From: Pseudomonadota bacterium
Lineage (GTDB): Bacteria; Desulfobacterota; Binatia; UBA1149
Reading direction: 5' to 3'
Assembly (NCBI GenBank): GCA_014382245.1
Contig: JACNKC010000051.1
Coordinates: 1-44,151 of the forward strand
Length of the DNA: 44,151 nucleotides
Shown: positions 27,095 through 35,704 of the stretch, one piece after another
Numbering within the stretch: the first letter of the stretch is position 1
Layout of the letters: the number at the start of each line of letters is the position of its first letter
Notes under the pieces: generated by a model
The model's database searches: none
Told to the model about the DNA's origin: nothing
The model's input: only the letters and a program-made list of their open reading frames with translations
Made by a program: the position numbers and the translations under genes

Positions 27095-27157
27095 GGGACA
27101 GCCGCCCGGTAGCGCGACCGACGAGAAAACAGCCCGGGTGGCTGCTGTCCGTCGGTC
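27095..27157 (+). promoter_or_regulatory. Possible alternative-hairpin leader of the molybdoenzyme operon
   Basis: Two stems that cannot form together. One pairs GACCGACG (27116-27123) with CGTCGGTC (27150-27157), with an inner ACAGC/GCTGT. The other pairs GGACAGC (27096-27102) with GCTGTCC (27144-27150) plus CCCGG/CCGGG. They lie 30 bp before the start of the first catalytic subunit, whose SD is AAGGACGAGG. Chance is possible in GC-rich DNA. Confidence 0.35.
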
Positions 27158-27187
27158 CTTCAACCGTCCCGTCTTAAGGACGAGGAT

Positions 27188-30076
27188 ATGACAGGCAGGA
27201 AAGGACCGCTGCGTTTCACGCGGCGAGGATTCATTGCAGCCGGCAGCGGCGCCGCGATAGCTCTTGCGCTGTCCAGGCTCGGGCCCTTGTCGTCGGCAAC
27301 GCAAACTGCCGCCCCTACGACCGCCACCGGAAACACTGCCCTCGTATACGGCGACTGGCGCGACGTATACCGCGACCGCTGGAGCTGGGACCGCGTGGTC
27401 AAAAGCTCCCACTTCACCAACTGCTGGTACCAATCGCACTGCGCGTGGAACGTGTACGTGAAAGACGGCGTGGTGTGGCGCGAGGAACAGGTAGCCGACT
27501 ACCCGCAGTCGCGCCCCGACGTACCCGATTTCAACCCCCGCGGCTGCCAGAAAGGCGCGTGCTACAGCGAGCGCATGTACGACCAGGCTCGCGTGACCTA
27601 CCCACTCAAACGCGTCGGCCCGCGCGGTGGCGGTCGCTGGAAACGCGTGGGCTGGGAAGAAGCCCTCACCGACCTCGCCGAGGAGTTCGTCACCATCGCC
27701 ACCGAAGAGGGCAGCAACCGCGTGGTGTGGGACAACGGGCCGCTGTTCACCTTCGGCGCCATGGCCGCGGCCCAGACCCGCTTCGTGGATCTCACGGGCT
27801 GCATAAGCCTCGACATGAACACCGAGATCGGCGACGGCCACCGCGGCGCGGCGGAGACCTTCGGCAAGATCGTCTTCGAGCGCTCGGCCGACGACTACTT
27901 CAACTCCGACCTCATCCTGATCTGGGGATGCAACCCTTTCGCCACGCAGATACCCAACGCACACTTTCTCACCGAGGCCCGCTACAACGGCGCGCGCCTG
28001 GTCACCATCGCACCCGACTACAGCCCCTCCTCGATACACAGCGACGCGTGGCTGCAGGTGCACCCGGGCAGCGACGCGGCCCTCGCGCTGGCCATGTGTC
28101 GCGTGGTCATAGACGAGCAACTCTACGACCGCGCCTTCGTGCGCGAGCAGACCGACCTGCCCATGCTGGTGCGCAGCGACACCGGCCTCCTGCTCAGGCA
28201 GTCAGACCTCCAGCGCGGAGGCGAAGAGGAGATATTCTACCGCTGGGACGAAACCAGCGCAGGCGCAGTGGAGGCCCCGCGCGACAGCCTCGCGCTCGCT
28301 GGCGTAAAGCCCGCGCTCGAGGGCAGCTACCAGGTCGCCACCCTTGGGGGAAACGTCACAGTGCGGCCGGTATTCGAGCTGCTGCGCGAACGCCTGGCCG
28401 ACTACTCACCCGAGCAGGCCGCGCGCATCTGCGGCACGGCGGCCGGCGAGATCAGCCGCCTGGCCCGCGCGGTAGCCCACGCACGCGCCGCCACCAACGT
28501 GACCACCTCTAACTTTGCCAAGTACTACCACGGCAACCTGGTGGAGCGCGCGCAGGCCCTCCTGTTCTCGCTCTGCGGCCACATCGGCAAGAAGGGCGGC
28601 GGCTTCGTGGCCTTCCCGTTTCTCACCAACGACGCCTTCGATCTCTTCGTGCGCACGCGAACCAGCGCCGTCGACACGGCAAAGCTATACGCCGACTTCC
28701 TGCCCCGCAGCACCTGGCTCAAGTGGAAAGGCTACACCGAGGAAATGGTCGCCTACGAGTTCGCGCGCGATGCCTTCCGGCGCGGCCAGGGTTTCGCCTG
28801 CGGCGTGCTGTTCTGGGCCACGCACGGAGGGCTGCTCGAGTACAGCGGCCGCTCGGGTGACTGGGACCCTTATATGAAACGTCCGCTGGGCGACTACCTC
28901 GACGAGTCGCTCAACAAGGGATGGCAACACGTCTGGCCGCCGCGCGACAGCGAGCCTCGCATGCTGTTCAGTTTCGGCTCGAACCTGCTGCGCCGTGTGC
29001 GCGCCTACCCGTTGCTGCTCAAGACGCTGTGGCCCAAGTTGCGTCGCGTGGCCGTGATGGACTGGCGCATGACCTCGACCGGGCAGTGGGCCGACTACGT
29101 GCTGCCGGTATCGGGCTGGTACGAACGCGACGACCACAAGTGGGCAACGCCGCTGTCGCCCTTCCTGCACGCCGGCCGCAAGGCTGTCGAAATAGAAGAA
29201 GCCTGGCACGAGTGGCGAATCTTTCATCACTTCACCCGCATCATAGGCGAGGTCGCCCAGCGCCGCGGGGTGGATCGCTACAGTGACCACCTGGGCCGCG
29301 AGCTTTCACTGGCCAAGCTGCACCGTGAATTCACCTGGGATCATCGCTACGGCGAACGCGACGAGAGCCTGGTGGCCGGCGAGCTGGTGGAACGCTCTAC
29401 CAACCTGGGCGACGCCAAGTGGAAAGACGTGCAGGACAAGGGCTACGTGCGCTTCTCGGCCCCCGGTGGCAGCGCGGTTTCAGTGGGCAACGCTACCGAG
29501 TTTGCCGACAATGATACCATCACCCCGCTCACCGAACACGTGCACGGCAAGATGCCCTACCCGACCACAACCCGTCGCATACAGTTTTACATCGATCACC
29601 CTTTTTACATGGAGCTCGACGAAGCTTTACCGCGACACAAGGACCCGCCCAGGGCAGGCGGCGACTACCCACTGATGCTCACCGGCGGCCACACGAGATG
29701 GAGCATTCACTCGCAGTGGCGAGACGACGCGCTGATGCTGCAACAACAACGCGGCGTGCCCGTGGTGTACATCGGCGTGGAGGACGCCAAGTCGCGGGGG
29801 GTAGCAGACGGCGACGACGTGCTTGTGCGCAACGACCTGGACAGCTTCCGCATACAGGCCAAGGTGTCGCCAGCCGTGCGGCCCGGCCAGCTCATCATTT
29901 ACCACGCCTGGGAGAACTACCAGTTCGCCGGCGGCAAAGGATTCCAGAACCTGATTCCCAGCCCCATCAACCCCGTTGAACTCGCCGGCGGCCAGTATCA
30001 CCTCAGGCCCATGATCATCTGCCTGCAACCGGGACAGTTTGACCGCGACACTCTCGTGGAAGTGGAGAAGACCTGA
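27188..30076 (+). CDS. Type II DMSO-reductase-family molybdoenzyme, catalytic subunit 1
   Basis: Molybdopterin-guanine-dinucleotide enzyme of 962 residues with a Tat signal (TRRGFIAAGSGAAIALALSRLGPL), so periplasmic. The FS0 [4Fe-4S] ligands fit His75, Cys79, Cys85 and Cys120: a His first ligand marks type II enzymes, but C-x5-C is longer than the usual C-x3-C. The likely Mo ligand is Asp216 in 'NTEIGDGHRG', the position used by NarG and ethylbenzene dehydrogenase. 'DLILIWGCNPFATQIPNAHFLTEARYNGARLV' and the C-terminal 'LMLTGGHTRWSIHSQW...IYHAWENYQF' resemble ethylbenzene and steroid C25 dehydrogenases. It probably hydroxylates a hydrocarbon with water or catalyses a related oxygen-atom transfer; specificity is inferred. 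It precedes a second alpha gene by 232 bp, and no separate beta gene follows it directly. Confidence 0.93.
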   Translation: MTGRKGPLRFTRRGFIAAGSGAAIALALSRLGPLSSATQTAAPTTATGNTALVYGDWRDVYRDRWSWDRVVKSSHFTNCWYQSHCAWNVYVKDGVVWREEQVADYPQSRPDVPDFNPRGCQKGACYSERMYDQARVTYPLKRVGPRGGGRWKRVGWEEALTDLAEEFVTIATEEGSNRVVWDNGPLFTFGAMAAAQTRFVDLTGCISLDMNTEIGDGHRGAAETFGKIVFERSADDYFNSDLILIWGCNPFATQIPNAHFLTEARYNGARLVTIAPDYSPSSIHSDAWLQVHPGSDAALALAMCRVVIDEQLYDRAFVREQTDLPMLVRSDTGLLLRQSDLQRGGEEEIFYRWDETSAGAVEAPRDSLALAGVKPALEGSYQVATLGGNVTVRPVFELLRERLADYSPEQAARICGTAAGEISRLARAVAHARAATNVTTSNFAKYYHGNLVERAQALLFSLCGHIGKKGGGFVAFPFLTNDAFDLFVRTRTSAVDTAKLYADFLPRSTWLKWKGYTEEMVAYEFARDAFRRGQGFACGVLFWATHGGLLEYSGRSGDWDPYMKRPLGDYLDESLNKGWQHVWPPRDSEPRMLFSFGSNLLRRVRAYPLLLKTLWPKLRRVAVMDWRMTSTGQWADYVLPVSGWYERDDHKWATPLSPFLHAGRKAVEIEEAWHEWRIFHHFTRIIGEVAQRRGVDRYSDHLGRELSLAKLHREFTWDHRYGERDESLVAGELVERSTNLGDAKWKDVQDKGYVRFSAPGGSAVSVGNATEFADNDTITPLTEHVHGKMPYPTTTRRIQFYIDHPFYMELDEALPRHKDPPRAGGDYPLMLTGGHTRWSIHSQWRDDALMLQQQRGVPVVYIGVEDAKSRGVADGDDVLVRNDLDSFRIQAKVSPAVRPGQLIIYHAWENYQFAGGKGFQNLIPSPINPVELAGGQYHLRPMIICLQPGQFDRDTLVEVEKT

Positions 30077-30117
30077 TTCAGGGCTCTACGTACCCGGCAC
30101 GGCGGCAGCGCCCACGC

Positions 30118-30140
30118 GAAAGCCGGCCGGCAGGCTTTCC
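30118..30140 (+). terminator. Hairpin after catalytic subunit 1
   Basis: GAAAGCC-8 nt-GGCTTTC lies about 40 bp after the stop of the first alpha gene. The loop GGCCGGCA can pair further. No strong T-run follows, so it may be an attenuator or processing site in the 232-bp gap between the two alpha genes rather than a full terminator. Confidence 0.4.
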
Positions 30141-30308
30141 TGTAAGTGCGAAGTGGAAAGTTCTACTACCCGCGCAAGGGCCTGATTTTACTGGCCACTC
30201 TGAGCTGGATGGCAACCGCCGCAGCCTCTGGCAAGGCTCTTGCTTACCGCTTACACCAAGCATTAGGCGTCCTGAAAGGCGGGCCGCCAAAAACAAACGG
30301 GAACGGGT

Positions 30309-33300
30309 ATGAACTCACCGGAACTCTCTCGTCGCGGATTCATCAAGGCATCGGCCGCATCGGCTCTCGCGCTGGGTCTTGCCCGGCTGGGACCGCTGGC
30401 GCCCGGCCCGGCCGGGGCCGCGGCCCTGTCCACCGGCCCGAACTACGAAGGCTGGCGGCAGATGATGGCCGGCAAGTGGACCTGGGACAACACGGCCAAG
30501 GTCACCCACTGCGTTGACTGCTACCCCGGGCAGTGCTCGTGGACCGCCTACGTGAAAGACGGCATGGTCATACGGGAGGAGCAGACCGGCCACTACCCCC
30601 AGCTCAACCCGGACCTGCCCGACATGAACCCGCGGGGCTGCCAGAAGGGCGCGTCGTTCAGCGACCTCATGTACGCCGACGAACGGCTGCGCTACCCGCT
30701 CGTCCGGGTGGGCAAGCGCGGCGGTGGCCGCTGGAAACGCGCCAGCTGGAACGAGGCCCTGGGCAAGGTGGCCGACGCAATGATCACCGCGCAGCAGGAG
30801 TCGGGTCCCGAGTCCTGCGTGATGGAGCAGGGCCCGGGCAACATAGGCATATTCCAGGCCAACTCGGTGGGCCGCTTTGCCACCGCGTGGGGCATGACGA
30901 CGCTCGACGTCGATGGGCTGATCAACGACTTCAACATCGGCCAGTACATAACCTTCGGCAAGTTCCACCAGGCGAGCTCGGTGGACGACTGGTTCAACGC
31001 CGAGGTCGTCCTCATCTGGCACAAGAACCCCATCTATACGCGCATCCCGTCGTATCACTTCATAAGCGAGGCGCGCTACCGCGGGGCTACCGTGGTGACC
31101 ATAGCGCCGGACGCCAGCCCGTCCACCATGCACGCGGACATGTACGTGCCCGTTGATTTCGGGTCCGACGCGGCCCTGGCCCTGGGCATGGCGCAGGTGA
31201 TGATGTCAGAAGGCCTGGTCAACGAGCGCTTCGTAAAGGAGCAGACCGATCTCGCGCTGCTGGTGCGCGACGACAACGGGCGTTTCCTTCGGGCCAGCGA
31301 GCTCGAGGGCGGCGACTCGCGCGACGACCAGTTCTACTTTCTCGACCCCGACAGCGGGCAACCGGCAGCGGCAGCGCTGGACACCCTCGAACTGGGCGAG
31401 CTGGACCCGGCACTGGACGCGCGAGCCACGGTCACCCTGCACGACGGTAGCAGGATCGCTGTGCGCACGGTGTATTCGCTGCTGCGCGAGCAGGTCAACC
31501 GCGACTACACGCCAGAGCAGGCTTCAAAGAAATGCGGCACCTCGGCCGAGACCATACGTCGACTGGCGCGCATGATCGCAACCCGCCGAAGCATGATCAT
31601 CATGGGTTGGAACTCGGCCAAGTACTACCACGGGGACCTCATCGAACGGGCCCAGTCGCTGGTGCTGGCGCTGAGCGGCAACTGGGGCACGAGCGGCACC
31701 GGCAACGCTGGCTGGAACCAGTCGGGCGACGCCAAGAACCTGCTGTTCGGCCGCCGCAACCTGGACGACTCGGAGTTCGACCGCATAGTATCCGGACACG
31801 AAGACGTCATCCGCTTGCTCAAGAAAAAAGACCCGACGATCACCGACGAGATGGCGGCCATAGAATTCGAGAGAATCATCGCGCCACTGACCTCGCACGC
31901 GCCGCCGGTTTTCTACTGGTACCACCACGCGGGCTACCGCGAGGTATGGAACAACCCCGACTGGGGTGACCCCGGCACGAAAAGGTCCTTCGACGAGTAC
32001 TACGACGAGGCCATGGGCAAGGGTTGGTGGGACGGGCTGGTCAAGCCCGCGCCCGAACAGACTCCCCGCGTGCTTATCGGGGTTGCCGGCAGCACGCTCC
32101 GACGGACCCGCGGAGGGCTCAAACAACTTCTCAGCCACACCTGGCCCCGGCTGGACATGGTAGTGAGCATCGACCCGCGCATGAGCACCACCTGCATGTA
32201 CTCGGACGTAGTGCTGCCACCGGCCTGGTTCTACGAGCGCGAGGACTTCCGCTTCCATTCGCCCTCGGTGACCTACAACACCTTTACCGACCGGGCCGTG
32301 GAGCCACTGGGCAACACGATCACCGAGTGGGAAATAATGGGCCGCCTGTCTCAAAAAATCGTCGAGCGAGGGCGCAGCCGTGGCGTGAAGAAATTCGAGC
32401 GCAAGCAAGCACTCAACCGTGACTTCATCGAGCTGCTTCCCGCGCCCATGCGCGCCGCCTACCGGCTGCTCGGGGGCACGATGTTCGAGCAAGCCCTTTC
32501 CTGGGTGCTGCCGGGCATGGCCAGCCGCCTGGGCGTGGAGCGCAGCTACCGCGACGCGGAAAAACAGTACTCCAAGGGTCAACCCATAAACCGCACTGGC
32601 TACCTGGCCACCTTCCAGACCTGGATGAGCGACCAGGCGCGGCTGGGCCTTGTCCCGGCCGACGCCGACCTCGGCAAGTATCGCCGTGAAGGTTTCCAGC
32701 GCATGACCGGCCTGGACCCGATGGACCCGGTGTCACTCAACACCTCGTGCGACATAGAGCCGGATAAACCCATCGTGGCGCTGCAGTGGCACGTGCGCGA
32801 CAAGGTGCCTTACCCCACGATAGTGCGTCGAGCGCAGTTCTACATTGACCACGAGTGGTTCATCGAGGCCGGCGAAGCGCTACCCGTGCACAAGGACAAC
32901 CCGAAGATGGGCGGCGACCACCCGTTCCGCCTCACCAGCGGTCACATGCGGTGGAGCGTCCACTCCATCTGGGTGGTCAACAAGCTCATCCAGCGCACCC
33001 ACCGGGGCCGGCCGGGCATGTTCATCAACCCGAAAGACGCCTCGGCCAAGGGTCTCGTAGACGGTGACATGGTGGAGGTGTTCAACGACTTCAGTTCGTT
33101 CAAGGTGCACATCATTACCTCGAGTTCGGTGCGACCCGGGCAGTTGGTCATCTACCACGCCTGGGAGCCATACCAGTTTCCCGGCTGGAAGAGCTACGAC
33201 GTGGCCATTCCCGGCATGGTCAAGTACCTGCACCTTGCGGGCGGCTACGGGCAGCTGCGCTACTGGCGGTGGAACTGGCAACCGGTGCAGTCCGACCGCG

Positions 33301-33347
33301 CGGTGACCGTTGACTTGAAAAAAACCGACCCGGGGAGGCACGCTTGA
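30309..33347 (+). CDS. Type II DMSO-reductase-family molybdoenzyme, catalytic subunit 2
   Basis: Second catalytic subunit, 1012 residues, with its own Tat signal (SRRGFIKASAASALALGLARLGPL). FS0 ligands fit His67, Cys71, Cys76 and Cys111 (C-x4-C). The Mo-ligand Asp is Asp207 in 'GLINDFNIGQYITFGKF', aligned to Asp216 of subunit 1. 'VVLIWHKNPIYTRIPSYHFISEARYRG' and 'HLAGGYGQLRYWRWNW' recall steroid C25 dehydrogenase and ethylbenzene dehydrogenase. Residues about 690-800 hold an insertion ('LPAPMRAAYRLLGGTMFEQALSWVLPGMASRL') not seen in subunit 1. Its TGA overlaps the TTG start of the cytochrome b gene, so this subunit is directly coupled to the rest of the complex. The two alphas are similar throughout but clearly diverged, so it is an old duplication. 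Confidence 0.93.
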   Translation: MNSPELSRRGFIKASAASALALGLARLGPLAPGPAGAAALSTGPNYEGWRQMMAGKWTWDNTAKVTHCVDCYPGQCSWTAYVKDGMVIREEQTGHYPQLNPDLPDMNPRGCQKGASFSDLMYADERLRYPLVRVGKRGGGRWKRASWNEALGKVADAMITAQQESGPESCVMEQGPGNIGIFQANSVGRFATAWGMTTLDVDGLINDFNIGQYITFGKFHQASSVDDWFNAEVVLIWHKNPIYTRIPSYHFISEARYRGATVVTIAPDASPSTMHADMYVPVDFGSDAALALGMAQVMMSEGLVNERFVKEQTDLALLVRDDNGRFLRASELEGGDSRDDQFYFLDPDSGQPAAAALDTLELGELDPALDARATVTLHDGSRIAVRTVYSLLREQVNRDYTPEQASKKCGTSAETIRRLARMIATRRSMIIMGWNSAKYYHGDLIERAQSLVLALSGNWGTSGTGNAGWNQSGDAKNLLFGRRNLDDSEFDRIVSGHEDVIRLLKKKDPTITDEMAAIEFERIIAPLTSHAPPVFYWYHHAGYREVWNNPDWGDPGTKRSFDEYYDEAMGKGWWDGLVKPAPEQTPRVLIGVAGSTLRRTRGGLKQLLSHTWPRLDMVVSIDPRMSTTCMYSDVVLPPAWFYEREDFRFHSPSVTYNTFTDRAVEPLGNTITEWEIMGRLSQKIVERGRSRGVKKFERKQALNRDFIELLPAPMRAAYRLLGGTMFEQALSWVLPGMASRLGVERSYRDAEKQYSKGQPINRTGYLATFQTWMSDQARLGLVPADADLGKYRREGFQRMTGLDPMDPVSLNTSCDIEPDKPIVALQWHVRDKVPYPTIVRRAQFYIDHEWFIEAGEALPVHKDNPKMGGDHPFRLTSGHMRWSVHSIWVVNKLIQRTHRGRPGMFINPKDASAKGLVDGDMVEVFNDFSSFKVHIITSSSVRPGQLVIYHAWEPYQFPGWKSYDVAIPGMVKYLHLAGGYGQLRYWRWNWQPVQSDRAVTVDLKKTDPGRHA

Positions 33348-33946
33348 GCCCCGTCGCTGATACAGGGCGAGCCCCGGGCCCGGTTTCCGCCGGCGCTCGA
33401 CCGGCAACAAGACGACCATCCTGGCGCAGGCTTCACATTGCCTACGCAGTGGTGGTGCTGGTACTGGTGGCGACCGGCCTGCCCATACAGTTTCCCGACT
33501 TGAGGGCCGGCCTGGTGGGCGGCTACGGGCGCACCATAGCAAGCATCCACGAGTGGAGCGGCGTGGTCATGCTGGCCGTGCCCATTCTGGCACTGGCCTG
33601 GGCGCCGTCGTGGGCCACTACTTCTCTCCGGCTGCGCGCGCGGCGACGCGCCAACTTGGGCCTGCACGCCATCAACCTGTGGTTCACCCTGCTGTCAGGG
33701 GTGATGCTCGTTGTTACCGGCTTCATCATGTGGATGCCGGGCACGCTGCCGCTACCACTCATCGACACGTCGGCGCAACTTCACGCAGCGGCGAGCTGGG
33801 GGCTGTACGTCATGCTTCCCGTTCACCTGCTGGTGACGCGACAGCGCGTCTGGGCAGCAACACGCGAATGGACAATGGCCGCCGCGCGGCTGGCCCGGGC
33901 AGCGGGCGGCACCGCTGAACAAACGGAGGACCAGGCATGCTGGTAG
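33344..33946 (+). CDS. Cytochrome b (FdnI/NarI/b561-like) membrane subunit
   Basis: A 200-residue integral membrane protein with four predicted helices (IAYAVVVLVLVATGLPIQF; GVVMLAVPILALAW; LWFTLLSGVMLVVTGFIMW; SWGLYVMLPVHLLVT). Candidate haem ligands are His in 'RRLHIAYA', 'ASIHEWSG', 'LGLHAINLW', 'AQLHAAAS' and 'LPVHLLV'. The TTG start is supported by GGGGAGG 5-7 nt upstream and by the TTGA overlap with the alpha-2 stop. Such subunits pass electrons between a periplasmic molybdoenzyme and the quinone pool. Ethylbenzene and steroid C25 dehydrogenases lack one, so this complex may be wired directly to the membrane. Confidence 0.87.
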   Translation: MSPVADTGRAPGPVSAGARPATRRPSWRRLHIAYAVVVLVLVATGLPIQFPDLRAGLVGGYGRTIASIHEWSGVVMLAVPILALAWAPSWATTSLRLRARRRANLGLHAINLWFTLLSGVMLVVTGFIMWMPGTLPLPLIDTSAQLHAAASWGLYVMLPVHLLVTRQRVWAATREWTMAAARLARAAGGTAEQTEDQACW

Positions 33947-34578
33947 TAAAACCTGTCAAGGCAAAGAGCAAGGCACTGCTCGACCCGTCGGGGTCGGTGT
34001 GGAGTTCGATAGCGGCGTCTTCGCTATCACTCAAGACAACTCCCGCGGGGACGCAACCTACCAGCTACACCAAGGTGGCCGGCAAGCAGCGCGGCGAAGC
34101 AGCTGTAACGAGCGCTTCGATGCGACTGTGCCACGACGGCCAACGCATCTACGTGCACCTGGAATGGAAAGACGAAAACGAAGACCTGGCCACCGATGGC
34201 AACGGCTTTCCCGACGCCGCGGCCGTGCTGCTGCCGCTTGGCAACGACGCTCCAATAAACCAGATGGGCAGCGAGCAGCAGGCTGTCAACGCGTGGCAGT
34301 GGAGGGCCGGGGATGAACAGGGGCGCTCGGTGGTGGCCCGCGGCGTAGGCACCACCGAACCCACCCCCGACCCTGTAGAAGTAGCGGCCGCGCGCGCGGG
34401 CAACCGCTGGCGCGTGGTCATCTCGCGCTCGCTGGCGGGTGCCGGTTCCGATTCGGTTGCGCTGGCCACCGGCGGCGACTCGCGCGTGGGCGTGGCCATA
34501 TGGGAAGGAAGCGTGGGCGAACGCGGGGGCTTCAAGGCCTTCACCGAAAACTGGACCGACATAAGGCTGGCCGAGTGA
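33937..34578 (+). CDS. Ethylbenzene-dehydrogenase-type gamma subunit (haem b)
   Basis: A 213-residue homologue of the EbdC/SerC/ClrC haem b domain. The pattern 'RLCHDGQRIYVHLEWKDENED...GFPDAAAVLLPLG', 'NAWQWRAGDEQG' and 'VGVAIWEGSVGERGGFKAFTENWTDIRL' is diagnostic. Met110 (INQMGSEQ) and Lys200 (GFKAF) are 90 residues apart, matching the spacing of the Met/Lys haem ligands of EbdC. No signal peptide is visible, so export would depend on hitch-hiking with a Tat-exported alpha subunit. The start overlaps the cytochrome b stop by 10 bp and has GGAGG 7 nt upstream. Confidence 0.9.
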   Translation: MLVVKPVKAKSKALLDPSGSVWSSIAASSLSLKTTPAGTQPTSYTKVAGKQRGEAAVTSASMRLCHDGQRIYVHLEWKDENEDLATDGNGFPDAAAVLLPLGNDAPINQMGSEQQAVNAWQWRAGDEQGRSVVARGVGTTEPTPDPVEVAAARAGNRWRVVISRSLAGAGSDSVALATGGDSRVGVAIWEGSVGERGGFKAFTENWTDIRLAE

Positions 34579-34601
34579 AAGCGGCGCGGAGGTAAACTGA
34601 A

Positions 34602-35654
34602 ATGGCGAGAACAAGAAAAGGCTCGGCCGGTGGGTCGACCCGGCAGGTTGCTATGGTGTTTGACCTCAACAAGTGCCTGGGTTGCCAGACCTGTACCATA
34701 GCCTGCAAGCGGCTGTGGACCCGCGACGAGGGCATGGAACACATGTGGTGGGCCACGGTCAACACCCAGCCCGGGCGCGGCACGCCCAAGGACTGGGAAG
34801 AAATGGGCGGTGGCTTCCGCGATGACGTGGCCCAGGCCGGCAAGCTGCCCACTACTCGCGACTTCGGGGAGGCATGGAAGTTCAACCACGAAGAAGTTTT
34901 CTACGGGGGCAAGGGCCAGGACGTGCACCTCAAGCCCGAGGGCGATCCCGACTGGGGCCCCAACTGGGACGAGGACCAGGGCGGCGGCGAGTACCCCAAC
35001 AGCTACTATTTTTACCTGCCGCGCATTTGCAACCACTGCACCCACCCGGCCTGCCTCGAGGCCTGCCCGCGCAAGGCGATCGAAAAACGCGAGGAAGACG
35101 GCGTGGTACTCATCAACGAGGACCGCTGCCGCGGCTACCGCTTCTGCATGGAGGCCTGCCCCTACAAGAAAATCTACTTCAACCACGCGCGCAAGGTGGC
35201 GCAGAAGTGCATCTTCTGTTTCCCCCGCGTGGACCAGGGCGTGGCGCCGGCCTGCGCGCGCATGTGTCCTGGGCGGGTGCGTTTCGCCGGCTACCTCGAC
35301 GACGAGGCCGGGCCCATTCACAAGCTGGTCAAGCAGTGGAAGGTGGCCATCCCGCTGCACCCGGAGTACGGCACCGAGCCCAACATCTACTACGTGCCGC
35401 CGCTGGCCCCACCGCGCCTGGACGAGAACGGTGACATCGATGAGTCCAACCCTCGAATCCCCGACGAGTACCTCGAGTTTCTTTTCGGGCCGACCGTGCA
35501 CGACGCACTGGCGATACTGAAAAAGGAGATGGAGAAAACCCGGGCCGGCGGCAGCTCGGAACTGATGGACCTGCTCATCTCGCGGCGCTGGCTCGACATG
35601 TTCCACGAGCTCGAGCGTGACCCCGCCAGCCTGGAATGGAGTACCGGCACCTGA
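34602..35654 (+). CDS. Iron-sulphur beta subunit of the molybdoenzyme
   Basis: A 350-residue electron-transfer subunit of the NarH/EbdB type, expected to carry three [4Fe-4S] and one [3Fe-4S] cluster. Cluster motifs are CLGCQTCTIAC (Cys25, 28, 31, 35), CNHCTHPACLEAC, CRGYRFCMEAC and CIFCFPRVDQGVAPACARMC. In the third, Tyr179 replaces the second Cys (NarH has Trp there), giving the 3Fe cluster. A strong GGAGG lies 9 nt before the ATG. It has no export signal of its own, consistent with Tat co-export with alpha. Only one beta gene serves the two alpha genes in this window. Confidence 0.95.
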   Translation: MARTRKGSAGGSTRQVAMVFDLNKCLGCQTCTIACKRLWTRDEGMEHMWWATVNTQPGRGTPKDWEEMGGGFRDDVAQAGKLPTTRDFGEAWKFNHEEVFYGGKGQDVHLKPEGDPDWGPNWDEDQGGGEYPNSYYFYLPRICNHCTHPACLEACPRKAIEKREEDGVVLINEDRCRGYRFCMEACPYKKIYFNHARKVAQKCIFCFPRVDQGVAPACARMCPGRVRFAGYLDDEAGPIHKLVKQWKVAIPLHPEYGTEPNIYYVPPLAPPRLDENGDIDESNPRIPDEYLEFLFGPTVHDALAILKKEMEKTRAGGSSELMDLLISRRWLDMFHELERDPASLEWSTGT

Positions 35655-35704
35655 AGGGGCCGCGATAACGGGGCTCGTTTGAGCCGAGCGGAGAGAAAAC
35701 AGGC

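Noticed and set aside
30921-30950. Loss of the molybdenum ligand in alpha 2 (apparent Gln in 'IGQY')
   Set aside because: Aligning the 'TFG' motif shows that the Asp of 'INDFN' (Asp207) occupies the ligand position.
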